DNA of 64,000 bases from CAZOWL01 sp964583605 (GTDB taxonomy: Bacteria; Pseudomonadota; Gammaproteobacteria; Chromatiales; Chromatiaceae). Made by a program: the position numbers and the translations under genes. Location of the stretch: positions 40,690 to 104,689 of the forward strand of contig CAZOWL010000002.1 in NCBI GenBank assembly GCA_964583605.1, written 5' to 3'. Under the pieces are notes generated by a model that was not told the DNA's origin, made no database searches, and was given only the letters and a program-made list of their open reading frames with translations. Of this stretch, positions 1-9,148 are shown in pieces (the stretch's first letter is position 1; the number at the start of each line of letters is the position of its first letter).

Positions 1-1
1 G

Positions 2-391
2 TGGCAAGACCTGGTGCTCGAGCATGGCTTTGCCTACGGGGCCGAGGGGACGGCGCTGCGTGGCAAGATCTTCCTCAACGCCCTGACCGCGGGTGGCCCA
101 GAGGCCGCGTACCGCTCGGAGGGGTTCCATCATTACACGATTCGGGAGCTGCTGCAGCCCTTCGAGCAGACCGCGCTAATCTGTGGGATGACCTACCTTC
201 CGCCTTTCGCACTCTTCAGCGCCCGCACCGCTGTCGAGGACGGCCGTGTCGAGGCCCATGTCGCCGATTGGGTACGTGTATTGTGCGCCCTGCGCGATCG
301 CCGGCTCGATATCGCGGCGGCGCAATCCCAGCCGAAGCTCAACGCCGACCTCTCTGCGGTCATCACGGAGCCCCGACAACACCCGGTCTGA
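2..391 (+). CDS. KefF/KefG-like NAD(P)H quinone oxidoreductase, C-terminal part
   Basis: The open frame enters from the window edge and stops at 389-391, so only the last ~129 residues are visible. They match the C-terminal half of the flavodoxin-fold quinone reductases that act as ancillary subunits of Kef glutathione-gated potassium efflux systems. Seen: HGFAYGAEGTALRGK, then a TAGG turn, HHYTIRELLQPFEQTA and CGMTYLPPFALF, in the same order as in KefF. The family uses FMN and NAD(P)H and sits at the membrane against the KefC/KefB transporter. No Kef transporter is visible; it could lie upstream of the window. The last ~30 residues after the family core are less conserved. An NAD(P)H dehydrogenase (quinone) not tied to Kef is the alternative. 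Confidence 0.75.
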   Translation, partial: WQDLVLEHGFAYGAEGTALRGKIFLNALTAGGPEAAYRSEGFHHYTIRELLQPFEQTALICGMTYLPPFALFSARTAVEDGRVEAHVADWVRVLCALRDRRLDIAAAQSQPKLNADLSAVITEPRQHPV

Positions 392-603
392 GATCAGCGA
401 CTTGGCTACTTGCTGGCAGGCGCTGGCGATTCCTCTCCGGCTGACGCCCGAGGGGCGGAGGGCCTTGTGAGCACCCTCGAGCCTCACGAAGCGTTACCGC
501 CGTTCGGCGCCTGCCAGTGCTGCCCTTGGCCGCGCTCACGCAGCCGCTCGACGGCCGTCGTGCGCCCCGACTGCAACTCCGATGGCGTGTGGGCCGCCCG
601 CGC

Positions 604-1023
604 TCAGCCTTCCCGAAGCGGTCCACGTAACCGTTTGGTCGCGGCGCGCTCGCGTTTGTCCTCGAGACGGCGCTCCCGCGCCGCCCGGGAGGGGCGGGTC
701 AACTTACGCGGCTTCGGCCGGCGGGTGGCGCGACGGATCAGGACGGTCAGGCGCTCGAGCGCATCGGCACGATTTCGCTCGCGCGTTCGGAAACGGTGGG
801 CCTCGATGCTGAGGACGCCATCGGCGCTAACGCGGCGGCCAGCAAGCTCAATCAGGCGCGCCCGGACAGCTTCGGGGAGCTCACTATAACCCCGGAGCCT
901 GAAGCGCAACTGCACCGCGGTAGCCACTTTGTTCACGTGCTGGCCACCCGGGCCAGGGGCGCGGATGAAGCGCTCCTCGAGATCGCGCTGATCGATGGCC
1001 AGGCTAGGAGTGATCGAAATCAT
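604..1023 (-). CDS. arfB: Alternative ribosome-rescue factor ArfB (YaeJ), peptidyl-tRNA hydrolase
   Basis: A 139-aa protein, the usual length of ArfB. It carries the class-I release-factor GGQ loop at residues 26-28 in the context APGPGGQHVNK, and a basic C-terminal tail (KPRKLTRPSRAARERR, then EDKRERAATKR). ArfB rescues ribosomes stalled at an mRNA 3' end by inserting the basic tail into the empty mRNA channel and hydrolysing the peptidyl-tRNA with GGQ. The absence of a codon-recognition domain separates it from prfA/prfB. It is divergent from crcB with about 40 bp between starts, so the two promoters must overlap. The start fits the family N-terminus. Confidence 0.93.
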   Translation of the reverse strand: MISITPSLAIDQRDLEERFIRAPGPGGQHVNKVATAVQLRFRLRGYSELPEAVRARLIELAGRRVSADGVLSIEAHRFRTRERNRADALERLTVLIRRATRRPKPRKLTRPSRAARERRLEDKRERAATKRLRGPLREG

Positions 1024-1063
1024 CTGCTAGATTCCAGGTCCGCGAGTCCTGTTGGAGAGGTCG

Positions 1064-1450
1064 ATGTGGCGATCTATGTTGGCCATTGCCATGGGTGCCG
1101 CCCTTGGCGCCTTGCTGCGGTGGCTGCTCGGCACCAAGCTCAATGCGCTCTTTCCAACGATTCCGCTGGGAACCTTGGCCGCCAATCTGCTCGGCGGCTA
1201 TCTTATCGGACTGGCGATCGGGTTCTTCGCAACGATGACGGCCGTGGCGCCGGAGTGGCGGCTCTTCGTCATCACGGGCTTCTGCGGTGGGCTGACGACC
1301 TTCTCCACCTTCTCGGCCGAGATTACCACTCTGTTGCAGCAGGGCCGCCCCGGGTGGGCGCTCGCGGCACTGGCACTGCATCTCGTGGGCTCCATTCTGC
1401 TCACCATCGCCGGCATCGCGACCATCGCATGGGCTCGCCAAGCCGGCTAG
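1064..1450 (+). CDS. crcB: Fluoride channel CrcB/Fluc
   Basis: A four-helix membrane protein of 128 aa. Family motifs are visible: GAALGALLRW at the N-terminus, PLGTLAANLLGG in helix 2, and GFCGGLTTFSTFS in helix 3, which holds the Phe and polar residues lining the fluoride pore. Fluc channels are dual-topology dimers that export fluoride. The frame is open to a TTG at 1052, but ATG 1064 is preferred because GGAG at 1054-1057 lies six bases upstream; a further in-frame ATG at 1076 is possible. The upstream gap is too short for a fluoride riboswitch, so regulation may be constitutive. Confidence 0.92.
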   Translation: MWRSMLAIAMGAALGALLRWLLGTKLNALFPTIPLGTLAANLLGGYLIGLAIGFFATMTAVAPEWRLFVITGFCGGLTTFSTFSAEITTLLQQGRPGWALAALALHLVGSILLTIAGIATIAWARQAG

Positions 1451-1552
1451 CGGGTGCGCCATGATGCCTCACTCACGAATCGCCTGGCCGATAAGCGAGG
1501 CCGGTCTCACCAGGCGGCGTATCTGGGAGGCGTATGGCCCTCTCCAACGACG

Positions 1553-2413
1553 TCAATACAGCGCGGCCATCATCCGGCTGCGGTAACGTGAAACCAGCTC
1601 ATTGTCGCCCAGCAGGTCGAAGATCATCAGCATGCCTTTGCGGCCGGCGTCGTCGCCGTAGGAGCGGTCGGTCTTCATCAGCTGGAACAGCTGCTCGAGC
1701 GCGGCCTCATAATCGCCAGCGACCACCAAGCGGGCTGCGTACAGGTGGCGCGCCTCGCTGTCCTTCGGGTCAGCGGCGAGCCGCGCCGAGAGCTCCGCCG
1801 CCGCTGGGGCGTCCGTGAGTAGATTCGTGAAACGCAGCTGGCCGCGGAGCGCGACGACCTCCGGGTCGTGATGCAGCTCAGGCGGCACCCGCTCAAGCAT
1901 CGCTTCGGCCTCGGCCGTCTCGCCGCGGGCGGCTTTGAGGCGTGCGTCTGCGATGAAGATTCGCGTGTTCTCTGGGTCTCGCTCTCGCGCCTGTGTGATG
2001 AGGCTCGCCGCGCGATCTAGATCGCCGTCCCGCATCAGTCGCTCAGCTCGATCAAGCAGGGCGTCGGACTCGCGCGGGATATAGCGATCGAGAAAATCTC
2101 GAACCTGGGCTTCCGGCAGGGCGCCCATGAACTGATCGATGGGCCGACCGTCTTTGAATAGCTGTACCGTCGGCAGGCTGCGAATGCCGAAATGGGCGGC
2201 CAGCTCGCGCTCCGCTTCGGTGTCCACCTTGGCCAGGATAAACTTACCACGGTATTCATCGGCCAGCTTCGCCAACAGGGGCATCAGACTGCGGCAGGGG
2301 GCGCACCAGTCCGCCCAGAAGTCGACCAGGACCGGCACGCGGCTGGAGGTCTCGATGACGTCCGTGTGGAAGGTCGCGGTGGTTACCGTGACGATGAATG
2401 GTGAATCGGCCAT
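1553..2413 (-). CDS. ybbN: Thioredoxin-TPR protein of the YbbN/CnoX family
   Basis: A 286-aa protein with an N-terminal thioredoxin domain (WADWCAPCRS, followed by the cis-Pro region IRSLPTVQLF) and a C-terminal TPR-like helical half (DALLDRAERLMRDGDLDRAA onward). This layout is that of YbbN/CnoX chaperedoxins, which hold unfolding proteins under oxidative stress and pass them to DnaK or GroEL. Unlike E. coli YbbN, which lacks a full CxxC, this copy keeps both cysteines and may be redox active. ATG 2413 was chosen because it gives the family N-terminus; the frame is open further upstream but that extension resembles no known domain. It is divergent from trxC. Confidence 0.88.
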   Translation of the reverse strand: MADSPFIVTVTTATFHTDVIETSSRVPVLVDFWADWCAPCRSLMPLLAKLADEYRGKFILAKVDTEAERELAAHFGIRSLPTVQLFKDGRPIDQFMGALPEAQVRDFLDRYIPRESDALLDRAERLMRDGDLDRAASLITQARERDPENTRIFIADARLKAARGETAEAEAMLERVPPELHHDPEVVALRGQLRFTNLLTDAPAAAELSARLAADPKDSEARHLYAARLVVAGDYEAALEQLFQLMKTDRSYGDDAGRKGMLMIFDLLGDNELVSRYRSRMMAALY

Positions 2414-2569
2414 GAGTCTTGTCGCTCCAGGCAGTCGCAAGCAGAATGATCCGGTACCTGAAATTGGCAAGGTAGATGTCTTGGCTCGGCGAATCAAGTC
2501 GATTCGGTTGAGCCGGCGGCCGGATGTGCGCGCAAGATGCCCCCGGCGGCGCAATGCAGGAGAAAGAGC

Positions 2570-3004
2570 ATGAGCGAGACGATTCACGTCGTTTGTCCGC
2601 ATTGCGATGCGGTCAATCGGCTGCCACGGGCGCGGCTCGAGGCGGGAGCGAAATGCGGCAAGTGTCACCGTCTCCTCTTCACTCGGGCCCCGCTGGCTCT
2701 GGATGCGGGGCGTTTCGCAACGCATCTGGCGCGCAGCGAGCTGCCACTGGTGGTCGACTTCTGGGCGCCATGGTGCGCGCCTTGCCGGATGATGGCGCCG
2801 GTCTTCGACGAGGCGGCCCGTCAGCTCGAGCCCAACGCGCGGCTTGTGAAGGTGAACACCGAAGAGGCCCAGGGGCTGGCGATGCAGTTCGGCATCCGCA
2901 GTATTCCGACGCTGGCGGTGTTCCAAGGCGGACGCGAGCTGGGCCGCACGGCTGGGGCGATGGATCTCGCCACTCTAATGTCTTGGGTGCGACGCTATGC
3001 CTGA
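2570..3004 (+). CDS. trxC: Thioredoxin 2 (zinc-binding thioredoxin)
   Basis: A 144-aa protein with two N-terminal CxxC pairs (CPHC and CGKC) forming the zinc ribbon typical of TrxC, then a thioredoxin fold with active site WCAPCR and cis-Pro loop IRSIPT. TrxC is a cytoplasmic disulfide reductase often induced by oxidative stress. ATG 2570 has AGGAG at 2558-2562 at good spacing and starts exactly at the family N-terminus (MSETIHVVCPHC); the upstream open frame is discarded. It stands back to back with the ybbN-like gene, so two redox or chaperone genes share a divergent region. Confidence 0.93.
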   Translation: MSETIHVVCPHCDAVNRLPRARLEAGAKCGKCHRLLFTRAPLALDAGRFATHLARSELPLVVDFWAPWCAPCRMMAPVFDEAARQLEPNARLVKVNTEEAQGLAMQFGIRSIPTLAVFQGGRELGRTAGAMDLATLMSWVRRYA

Positions 3005-3180
3005 GTCGCGCGCCCACGCGAGTCGTCTGTTATTGGACAAGGCTGCGCGTGGACAGCCCGCGGCCTGTTCTTTAGAATCCGCGGTCATCGAGGCCTCCCT
3101 GAGATCTCCTCTCTATTATGCGCGGCGACGCGCATACCGTGCCGGCCATCGTCTGCCCGTATTCTGGTCCGGAGACACCC

Positions 3181-4326
3181 TTGAGAAAACCCGCATTACT
3201 GGCCCTGGGAGACGGCTCGATCTTCCGGGGTGAGTCTATCGGCGCGTCGGGCGAAAGCGTCGGCGAGGTCGTATTTAACACGGCCATGACCGGCTACCAG
3301 GAGATCCTGACCGACCCGTCTTACCGGCGCCAGCTTGTCACTCTGACCTATCCGCATATCGGAAACACCGGAGTGAACAGCGAGGACGAGGAATCGACCT
3401 CGGTGCAGGCGGCTGGCTTGGTGATTCGGGATCTGCCGGTGTTGGCGAGCAATTGGCGCCGACAAGAGACCCTCGATGATTATCTCGCTCGTCAAGGGGT
3501 GGTGGCCATCGCCGGCATCGACACACGCCGGCTGACCCGGCTCTTGCGGGAGAAAGGGGCGCAGAACGGCTGCCTGCAGGCTGGCGATCGGCTCGACGAA
3601 AAGGCCGCTTTGGCGGCGGCCCGAGGCTTCCCTGGGCTCAAAGGCATGGATCTGGCCAAAGAGGTGAGCACGGCCGAGCGGTATACCTGGACCGAAGGCC
3701 TTTGGCGCCTCGGCCACGGGCACGGGGAGCCCCCGCACCCTGGCGAGGCGCCGCGAGCCTGGCACGTCGTGGCCTATGACTACGGCATCAAGCGCAGTAT
3801 CCTGCGCATGCTGGCCGAGCGTGGTTGCCGTGTGACGGTGGTTCCGGCGCAGACACCGGCGGATGAGGTCATGGCTTTGGGGCCGGACGGCGTCTTCCTA
3901 TCCAACGGTCCGGGTGACCCGGAGCCCTGCGACTACGCCATCGCAGCGATCCGCGACCTGCTTGAGGATGGGATGCCGCTGTTCGGGATCTGCCTTGGCC
4001 ACCAACTGCTCGGCCTCGCCGGTGGGGCGCGCACGACCAAGATGAAGTTCGGCCACCACGGGGCCAACCACCCAGTGCAAGATCTCCGCACCGGTGCCGT
4101 TCTGATCAGCAGTCAAAACCACGGCTTTGCGGTGGACGAGGCCAGCCTGCCCGAGGGCCTGATTGCGACCCATCGCTCCTTATTCGACGGCACTCTGCAG
4201 GGCCTTCAACATCGCCACCATCCGGCCTTCGGCTTCCAAGGCCATCCGGAGGCGAGCCCCGGGCCTCACGATCTCGCGCCGCTGTTCGACCACTTCATCT
4301 CGTTGATGGAAGGGCGTCACGGGTGA
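3181..4326 (+). CDS. carA: Carbamoyl-phosphate synthase small chain (glutaminase)
   Basis: A 381-aa glutamine amidotransferase subunit. The N-terminal domain (GEVVFNTAMTGYQEILTDPS) is followed by a class-I amidotransferase domain with the nucleophile Cys in FGICLGHQLL and the catalytic His in FQGHPEASPG. It hydrolyses glutamine and passes ammonia to CarB for arginine and pyrimidine synthesis. The best start is TTG 3181: GGAG at 3171-3174 is six bases upstream and the protein then begins LRKPALLALGDGS, matching the family N-terminus. An in-frame ATG at 3118 would add 21 unlike residues. carB follows after ~250 bp that contain a dispersed repeat. Confidence 0.95.
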   Translation: MRKPALLALGDGSIFRGESIGASGESVGEVVFNTAMTGYQEILTDPSYRRQLVTLTYPHIGNTGVNSEDEESTSVQAAGLVIRDLPVLASNWRRQETLDDYLARQGVVAIAGIDTRRLTRLLREKGAQNGCLQAGDRLDEKAALAAARGFPGLKGMDLAKEVSTAERYTWTEGLWRLGHGHGEPPHPGEAPRAWHVVAYDYGIKRSILRMLAERGCRVTVVPAQTPADEVMALGPDGVFLSNGPGDPEPCDYAIAAIRDLLEDGMPLFGICLGHQLLGLAGGARTTKMKFGHHGANHPVQDLRTGAVLISSQNHGFAVDEASLPEGLIATHRSLFDGTLQGLQHRHHPAFGFQGHPEASPGPHDLAPLFDHFISLMEGRHG

Positions 4327-4440
4327 GATTGGGGCGGCGCTGTGTGGCGGCGATGCGCACGCCGCGCGTTGCCGAGCCAGCAGCGGGTCCCAACAAGAGC
4401 CGCTCCTTGCGAGAGGCGTTTTGGTGCTGAGCACCGCATC

Positions 4441-4562
4441 TCACGATCATGGGACGAGGCGAGCCATCCCAGATGATGACATGTCGCCTCGCCCCTGATC
4501 GTGCCCTCACCCCAACCCTCTCTCAAAGGGCGAGGGAGCAAACGTGCTGCGCGAATTTCATG
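4441..4562 (-). repeat. Dispersed ~120 bp GC-rich repeat, copy 1 (carA-carB gap)
   Basis: Lies between carA and carB. It reads as the reverse complement of the copies at 24166 and 61196: TGATCGT then CCCTCACCCCAACCCTCTC then GGGCGAGGGAGC, ending in GCGAATTTCAT. The unit contains C-rich and G-rich arms able to pair. Because carA and carB are normally co-transcribed, the repeat probably sits inside a transcript and could form an intra-operon RNA hairpin. Confidence 0.85.
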
Positions 4563-4575
4563 TTGAAGGCAAGCG

Positions 4576-7500
4576 ATGCCCAAGCGAACCGATATTGAGA
4601 GCATCCTAATCATCGGCGCGGGGCCGATCGTGATCGGCCAGGCCTGCGAGTTCGACTATTCCGGCGCGCAGGCCTGCAAGGCGCTGCGCGAAGAGGGTTA
4701 CCGGGTCATCCTGGTCAACTCCAATCCGGCGACCATTATGACCGACCCGGAAATGGCCGACGCGACCTATATCGAGCCGGTCACATGGCGTACCGTAGCC
4801 CGTATCATCGAGCGCGAGCGACCGCATGCGCTGCTCCCGACGATGGGTGGTCAGACGGCGCTCAACTGCGCACTGGACCTGGTCCGGGAGGGGGTGCTCG
4901 CGGAGTACGGCATCGAGCTGATCGGGGCCTCGCGCGAGGCGATCGACAAGGCGGAGGATCGCGATCTGTTTCGGCAGGCCATGCGACGTATCGGCCTGGA
5001 TATGCCGCGCTCGGCGCTCGCGCACAGCCTCGAGGAGGCCAATCAGGTACAACCCTCGATCGGGTTTCCGTGCATCATCCGGCCTTCGTTCACGCTCGGT
5101 GGCAGCGGCGGAGGCGTCGCTTACAACCTGGAGGAGTTCGAGGAGATTTGCCGGCGCGGCCTCGACCTATCGCCGACCAGTGAGCTCCTGATCGAGGAGT
5201 CCGTCCTCGGTTGGAAGGAGTTCGAGATGGAGGTCGTGCGCGATCGGGTGGACAACTGCATCATCGTCTGCTCGATCGAGAACCTCGATCCGATGGGCGT
5301 GCATACGGGCGATTCGATCACGGTGGCGCCGGCCCAGACACTGACGGACAAGGAATACCAGATCATGCGCGACGCATCGATCGCGGTGCTGCGCGAGATC
5401 GGTGTCGACACAGGGGGCTCGAACGTCCAATTTGCGATCAATCCCGCCGACGGCCGGATGATCATCATCGAGATGAATCCGCGCGTCTCACGTTCCTCGG
5501 CGCTGGCCTCGAAGGCTACCGGCTTCCCGATTGCCAAGGTGGCCGCAAAGCTCGCCGTCGGCTACACGCTCGATGAGCTGCGCAACGAGATCACCGGCGG
5601 GGCAACGCCGGCGTCCTTCGAGCCGAGTATCGACTATGTTGTGACCAAGATCCCCCGTTTTGCCTTCGAGAAGTTCCCCCAAGCGAATATCCGCCTGACG
5701 ACGCAGATGAAATCGGTCGGCGAGGTGATGGCCCTCGGCCGCACCTTCCAGGAATCGCTGCAGAAGGCCATCCGCAGTCTCGAGACTGACCGCTATGGTC
5801 TCGAGGAGATAGTGGATCTGGCCTTGCCTGAGGCCGTGGAGACCATTTGCCTCGAGGTGCGTCAGACCGGACCAGAGCGCCTTTTCTATGTCGCGGATGC
5901 GTTCCGAGCCGGTCTCGCCATCGACGACGTGCAAGCCTTGAGCGGCATCGACCCTTGGTTCTTGGCCCAGGTCCAGGATCTCGTGGCGGCTGAGGGGCAG
6001 ATCCGAGCGGCGGGCGCCGCGGCGCTGACCGCGGATCGACTGCGCGGCCTCAAGCGCAAGGGCTTCTCAGACCGCCGCCTCGCGGCACTGACCGGCCTCA
6101 GCGAGCAGGATGTGCGAACGCGACGGTGGCGGCTTGGAGTGCGCCCGGTATTCAAGCGCGTCGATACCTGCGCCGCCGAGTTTGCCTCCAGCACAGCCTA
6201 TCTCTATTCGACGTATGAGGACGAGTGTGAGGCCGAGCCGACCGGACGCGATAAGATTATGGTCCTCGGCGGCGGTCCGAACCGTATCGGGCAAGGCATC
6301 GAATTCGACTATTGCTGTGTTCACGCGGCCTTGGCGATGCGCGAGGACGGCTATGAGACCATCATGGTCAACTGCAATCCGGAGACCGTCTCAACCGACT
6401 ATGACACCTCCGACCGGCTCTATTTCGAGCCGCTGACCTTGGAGGATGTGCTCGAGATCGTGGAGAAGGAGGCCCCGCGGGGGGTCATCGTCCAGTACGG
6501 CGGACAGACGCCGCTGAAGCTCGCGCGGGCGCTCGACGCCGCCGGCGTGCCCATCATTGGCACGACCCCGGATTCGATCGATCTGGCCGAGGATCGTGAG
6601 CGCTTCCAACAGCTGATTCATCGTTTGGGCCTTCGGCAGCCGCCGAACACCACGGCACGCAGCGAGGGTGAAGCGAAGGCCCTCGCGGCTGAGATCGGCT
6701 ATCCGCTGGTCGTGCGTCCCTCCTATGTCCTCGGCGGTCGGGCGATGGAGATCGTCTACGACGAAGCCGACCTCGACCGCTACATGCGGGATGCCGTGCG
6801 CGTCTCGAACGAGTCCCCCGTGCTGCTCGATCGGTTCCTCGATGACGCCATCGAGGTCGACGTCGATGCGGTCTGCGATGGCCGGGATGTGCTGATCGGC
6901 GGGATCATGGAGCATATCGAGCAGGCCGGTGTGCATTCCGGCGATTCGGCCTGTTCACTGCCACCCTATACCCTGTCACCCGCAATCCAGGACCGGATGC
7001 GTGAGCAGATGACGAAGATGGCACGCGCCCTCGATGTGGTCGGATTGATGAATGCGCAGTTCGCGATCCAGTCCGACGAGGTCTACATCTTGGAGGTCAA
7101 CCCGCGCGCCTCGCGCACGGTGCCGTTCGTCTCCAAATCGATCGGTCTGCCGCTTGCGAAGATTGCCGCCCGCTGCATGGTTGGCAAGACGCTTCAGGAA
7201 CAGGGGCGGGTCGGCGAGCAACGCCCCAAGCACTATTTCGTCAAGGAGGCCGTATTCCCCTTCATCAAGTTTCCGGGCGTCGATACACTGCTCGGGCCTG
7301 AGATGAAGTCGACTGGTGAGGTGATGGGTGTCGGTGAGACCTTCGGCGAGGCCTATGCGAAGGCCCAGGAAGGCGCGGGCTCCCGGCTGCCGGCGAAGGG
7401 CAGGGCGATGCTCAGCGTGCGCGACGCCGATAAGCGTCGCCTGCTCCGCGTCGCGCAGGACCTGGTGGAGCTGGGCTTCGTCCTCTACGGGACGCACGGT

Positions 7501-7782
7501 ACCGCCGCGGCCCTGCGGGCATCCGGGATCGACTGCCAGGGGGTCAACAAGGTCAAGGAAGGGCGCCCGCACATCGTCGACATGATCAAGAATCGTGAGA
7601 TCAGCTTCATCATCAATACGACCGAGGGCGCGGTCGCGATCGCCGACTCGGCTGAGATCCGGCGGGCCGCTTTACAGCAAAAGGTGAGCTACACGACCAC
7701 TATCTCCGGCGCCGAGGCGACCTGTCTGGCCTTGAAACAACTGGACACGCGCTCGGTCAATCGGTTACAAGATCTCTACTGA
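4576..7782 (+). CDS. carB: Carbamoyl-phosphate synthase large chain
   Basis: A 1068-aa protein, close to the ~1073 aa of E. coli CarB. Two homologous ATP-grasp halves are visible: the first starts ILIIGAGPIVIGQACEFDYSG and the second starts at about residue 555 with MVLGGGPNRIGQGIEFDYC. Both carry the PTMGGQTALN or QYGGQTPLKLA loop and ATP-grasp ends (IIIEMNPRVSRSSALASKAT, ILEVNPRASRTVPFVSKS). The C-terminal ~130 residues form the MGS-like allosteric domain (LYGTHGTAAAL, FIINTTEG) that binds UMP and ornithine in enterics. With CarA it makes carbamoyl phosphate from glutamine, bicarbonate and two ATP. The protein looks complete. Confidence 0.97.
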   Translation: MPKRTDIESILIIGAGPIVIGQACEFDYSGAQACKALREEGYRVILVNSNPATIMTDPEMADATYIEPVTWRTVARIIERERPHALLPTMGGQTALNCALDLVREGVLAEYGIELIGASREAIDKAEDRDLFRQAMRRIGLDMPRSALAHSLEEANQVQPSIGFPCIIRPSFTLGGSGGGVAYNLEEFEEICRRGLDLSPTSELLIEESVLGWKEFEMEVVRDRVDNCIIVCSIENLDPMGVHTGDSITVAPAQTLTDKEYQIMRDASIAVLREIGVDTGGSNVQFAINPADGRMIIIEMNPRVSRSSALASKATGFPIAKVAAKLAVGYTLDELRNEITGGATPASFEPSIDYVVTKIPRFAFEKFPQANIRLTTQMKSVGEVMALGRTFQESLQKAIRSLETDRYGLEEIVDLALPEAVETICLEVRQTGPERLFYVADAFRAGLAIDDVQALSGIDPWFLAQVQDLVAAEGQIRAAGAAALTADRLRGLKRKGFSDRRLAALTGLSEQDVRTRRWRLGVRPVFKRVDTCAAEFASSTAYLYSTYEDECEAEPTGRDKIMVLGGGPNRIGQGIEFDYCCVHAALAMREDGYETIMVNCNPETVSTDYDTSDRLYFEPLTLEDVLEIVEKEAPRGVIVQYGGQTPLKLARALDAAGVPIIGTTPDSIDLAEDRERFQQLIHRLGLRQPPNTTARSEGEAKALAAEIGYPLVVRPSYVLGGRAMEIVYDEADLDRYMRDAVRVSNESPVLLDRFLDDAIEVDVDAVCDGRDVLIGGIMEHIEQAGVHSGDSACSLPPYTLSPAIQDRMREQMTKMARALDVVGLMNAQFAIQSDEVYILEVNPRASRTVPFVSKSIGLPLAKIAARCMVGKTLQEQGRVGEQRPKHYFVKEAVFPFIKFPGVDTLLGPEMKSTGEVMGVGETFGEAYAKAQEGAGSRLPAKGRAMLSVRDADKRRLLRVAQDLVELGFVLYGTHGTAAALRASGIDCQGVNKVKEGRPHIVDMIKNREISFIINTTEGAVAIADSAEIRRAALQQKVSYTTTISGAEATCLALKQLDTRSVNRLQDLY

Positions 7783-7899
7783 AGGCGGCCGCGGCGCCCG
7801 CCTGCGGCCCTCCCGAAGCGGCGGCGCGTAATCGCGCCAAGCCGCCAACACGCTGCCCGCGCTGACGCGCGGCGCGCCACCCCGATGAGGACATCGCCC

Positions 7900-8376
7900 A
7901 TGACCAAGGTACCTCTGACCGCCAGAGGCGCTGAGAAATTGCGCGACGAGCTGGCCAGGCTGAAGAAGGTCGACCGTGCAAAGGTGATCCAGGCCATCGC
8001 CGAGGCCCGATCGCACGGTGATCTGAAGGAGAATGCGGAATACCATGCCGCCCGCGAGCAGCAGGCCTTTATCGAAGGACGCATCCAAGAGATCGAGGGC
8101 AAGCTGGCCCTGGCCCAGGTCATCGATGTCACGATGCTGAAGGCTGACGGCAAGGTCGTCTTCGGTGCCACAGTCGACGTATTGGAGCTAGAGAAGGACG
8201 CCGAGCACACGTTTCAGATCGTCGGTGAGGACGAGGCCGACCTCAGGCTCGGCATGATCTCGGTCGGCTCGCCGATTGCCCGGGCCTTGATCGGCAAGAC
8301 GGAAGGGGACGTCGTGGCGGTGGACGCCCCCAGCGGCCTGCGCGAATTTGAGATCCTTGGCGTGCGCTATGTCTGA
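7900..8376 (+). CDS. greA: Transcription elongation factor GreA
   Basis: A 158-aa protein, identical in length to E. coli GreA. The N-terminal coiled coil carries the acidic tip ARSHGDLKENAEYHAAREQQ, whose Asp-Glu pair enters the RNA polymerase secondary channel and stimulates cleavage of backtracked transcripts. The C-terminal FKBP-like domain is intact (SVGSPIARALIGKTEGD). ATG 7900 gives the family start MTKVPLTARGAEKLRDEL; an in-frame ATG at 7885 is less likely. carB-greA is a common gammaproteobacterial order. Confidence 0.95.
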   Translation: MTKVPLTARGAEKLRDELARLKKVDRAKVIQAIAEARSHGDLKENAEYHAAREQQAFIEGRIQEIEGKLALAQVIDVTMLKADGKVVFGATVDVLELEKDAEHTFQIVGEDEADLRLGMISVGSPIARALIGKTEGDVVAVDAPSGLREFEILGVRYV

Positions 8377-8475
8377 TGCGATCGAGTCTGTGGCGGCTCG
8401 AGTCCCCTGTTGGGCCTGGTCTTGAGGGCTCGGCGGGACAACTAGGGGCAGGACATCGGACTCGGCCTGCGGCCT

Positions 8476-9114
8476 ATGGACTTCTTTTATCTCCTCGTTA
8501 TGTTGGCGGTGCTGCTGATTCTCTCGGCAGGGCTCGCCGTTGTTCGGTACTGGCGCGTGCGAACGCGTCTGCCGTATCAGTTCGACGGGCTGTTTCTGTC
8601 GCCCGCGGAAAGAGGTCTGCTCCTGGCGCTCGATGCGTCGCTCGGCTCGCGCTACCGAGTATTCGCCAAGATCCTAGCCGAAGATGTGATCCGCATCGAG
8701 CGGCGGGTCGCTCGGGCGATTCAGGAACGGGCGTACGGCCGCCTGGCGGATCTTCGCTTCGATTACCTCGTCTGCGACGCCCAGAGTCTGCGCGTGCTCT
8801 GTGCGGTGGACCTGATCGGGGACGATGGGCGTCGGTTCCGAAAGCCGAAGGCGGACGCGATCCTCGCTCGTGTATGTCGCGCGGCCAGCTTGCCCTTGGT
8901 GAGCGTCGTCGCCGCCGAGCGTTACGAGCCGGCCGACCTGGCTGAGGCCGTGCTGACGGCGATTGGCCCGAGGCGCAGCCTTCACGCTGAGCCGCTCAGC
9001 GCAGCGTCGGCCGAGCCTGAAGAGGAGGATCTCCTCGCCGAGCTGGCGGCGGCTATCCGTCACAAGAATGAGCCGCTCGTGACGACACCTTCTGAGACGT
9101 TGAAGACCCGCTAA
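8476..9114 (+). CDS. Membrane-anchored DUF2726 protein
   Basis: A 212-aa protein with one N-terminal transmembrane segment (residues ~4-23) and a cytoplasmic DUF2726 domain. Family features seen are FLSPAERGLLLALDASL, YRVFAKILAEDV, the strand RFDYLVCDAQSLRVLCAVDL, and SLPLVSVVAAERYEPADL. DUF2726 is related to the restriction-endonuclease fold; here the usual IELDD strand reads VDLIGDD, so an acidic pair is kept, but nuclease activity is unproven. The C-terminal ~45 residues are low complexity. Its stop codon overlaps a tandem 18-bp repeat. Confidence 0.7.
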   Translation: MDFFYLLVMLAVLLILSAGLAVVRYWRVRTRLPYQFDGLFLSPAERGLLLALDASLGSRYRVFAKILAEDVIRIERRVARAIQERAYGRLADLRFDYLVCDAQSLRVLCAVDLIGDDGRRFRKPKADAILARVCRAASLPLVSVVAAERYEPADLAEAVLTAIGPRRSLHAEPLSAASAEPEEEDLLAELAAAIRHKNEPLVTTPSETLKTR

Positions 9115-9148
9115 CCTAGGAAAGGTGTCAAACCTAGGAAAGGTATCA
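9113..9148. repeat. Tandem 18-bp direct repeat
   Basis: Two adjacent copies, AACCTAGGAAAGGTGTCA and AACCTAGGAAAGGTATCA, differ at one base. The first overlaps the stop codon of the DUF2726 gene. It marks the left edge of a poorly coding, decayed accessory patch and may be the scar of an element end. Confidence 0.8.

Noticed and set aside
1024..1063. Fluoride riboswitch ahead of crcB
   Set aside because: The gap between the divergent arfB start and crcB is about 40 bp, too short for the conserved fluoride riboswitch fold.
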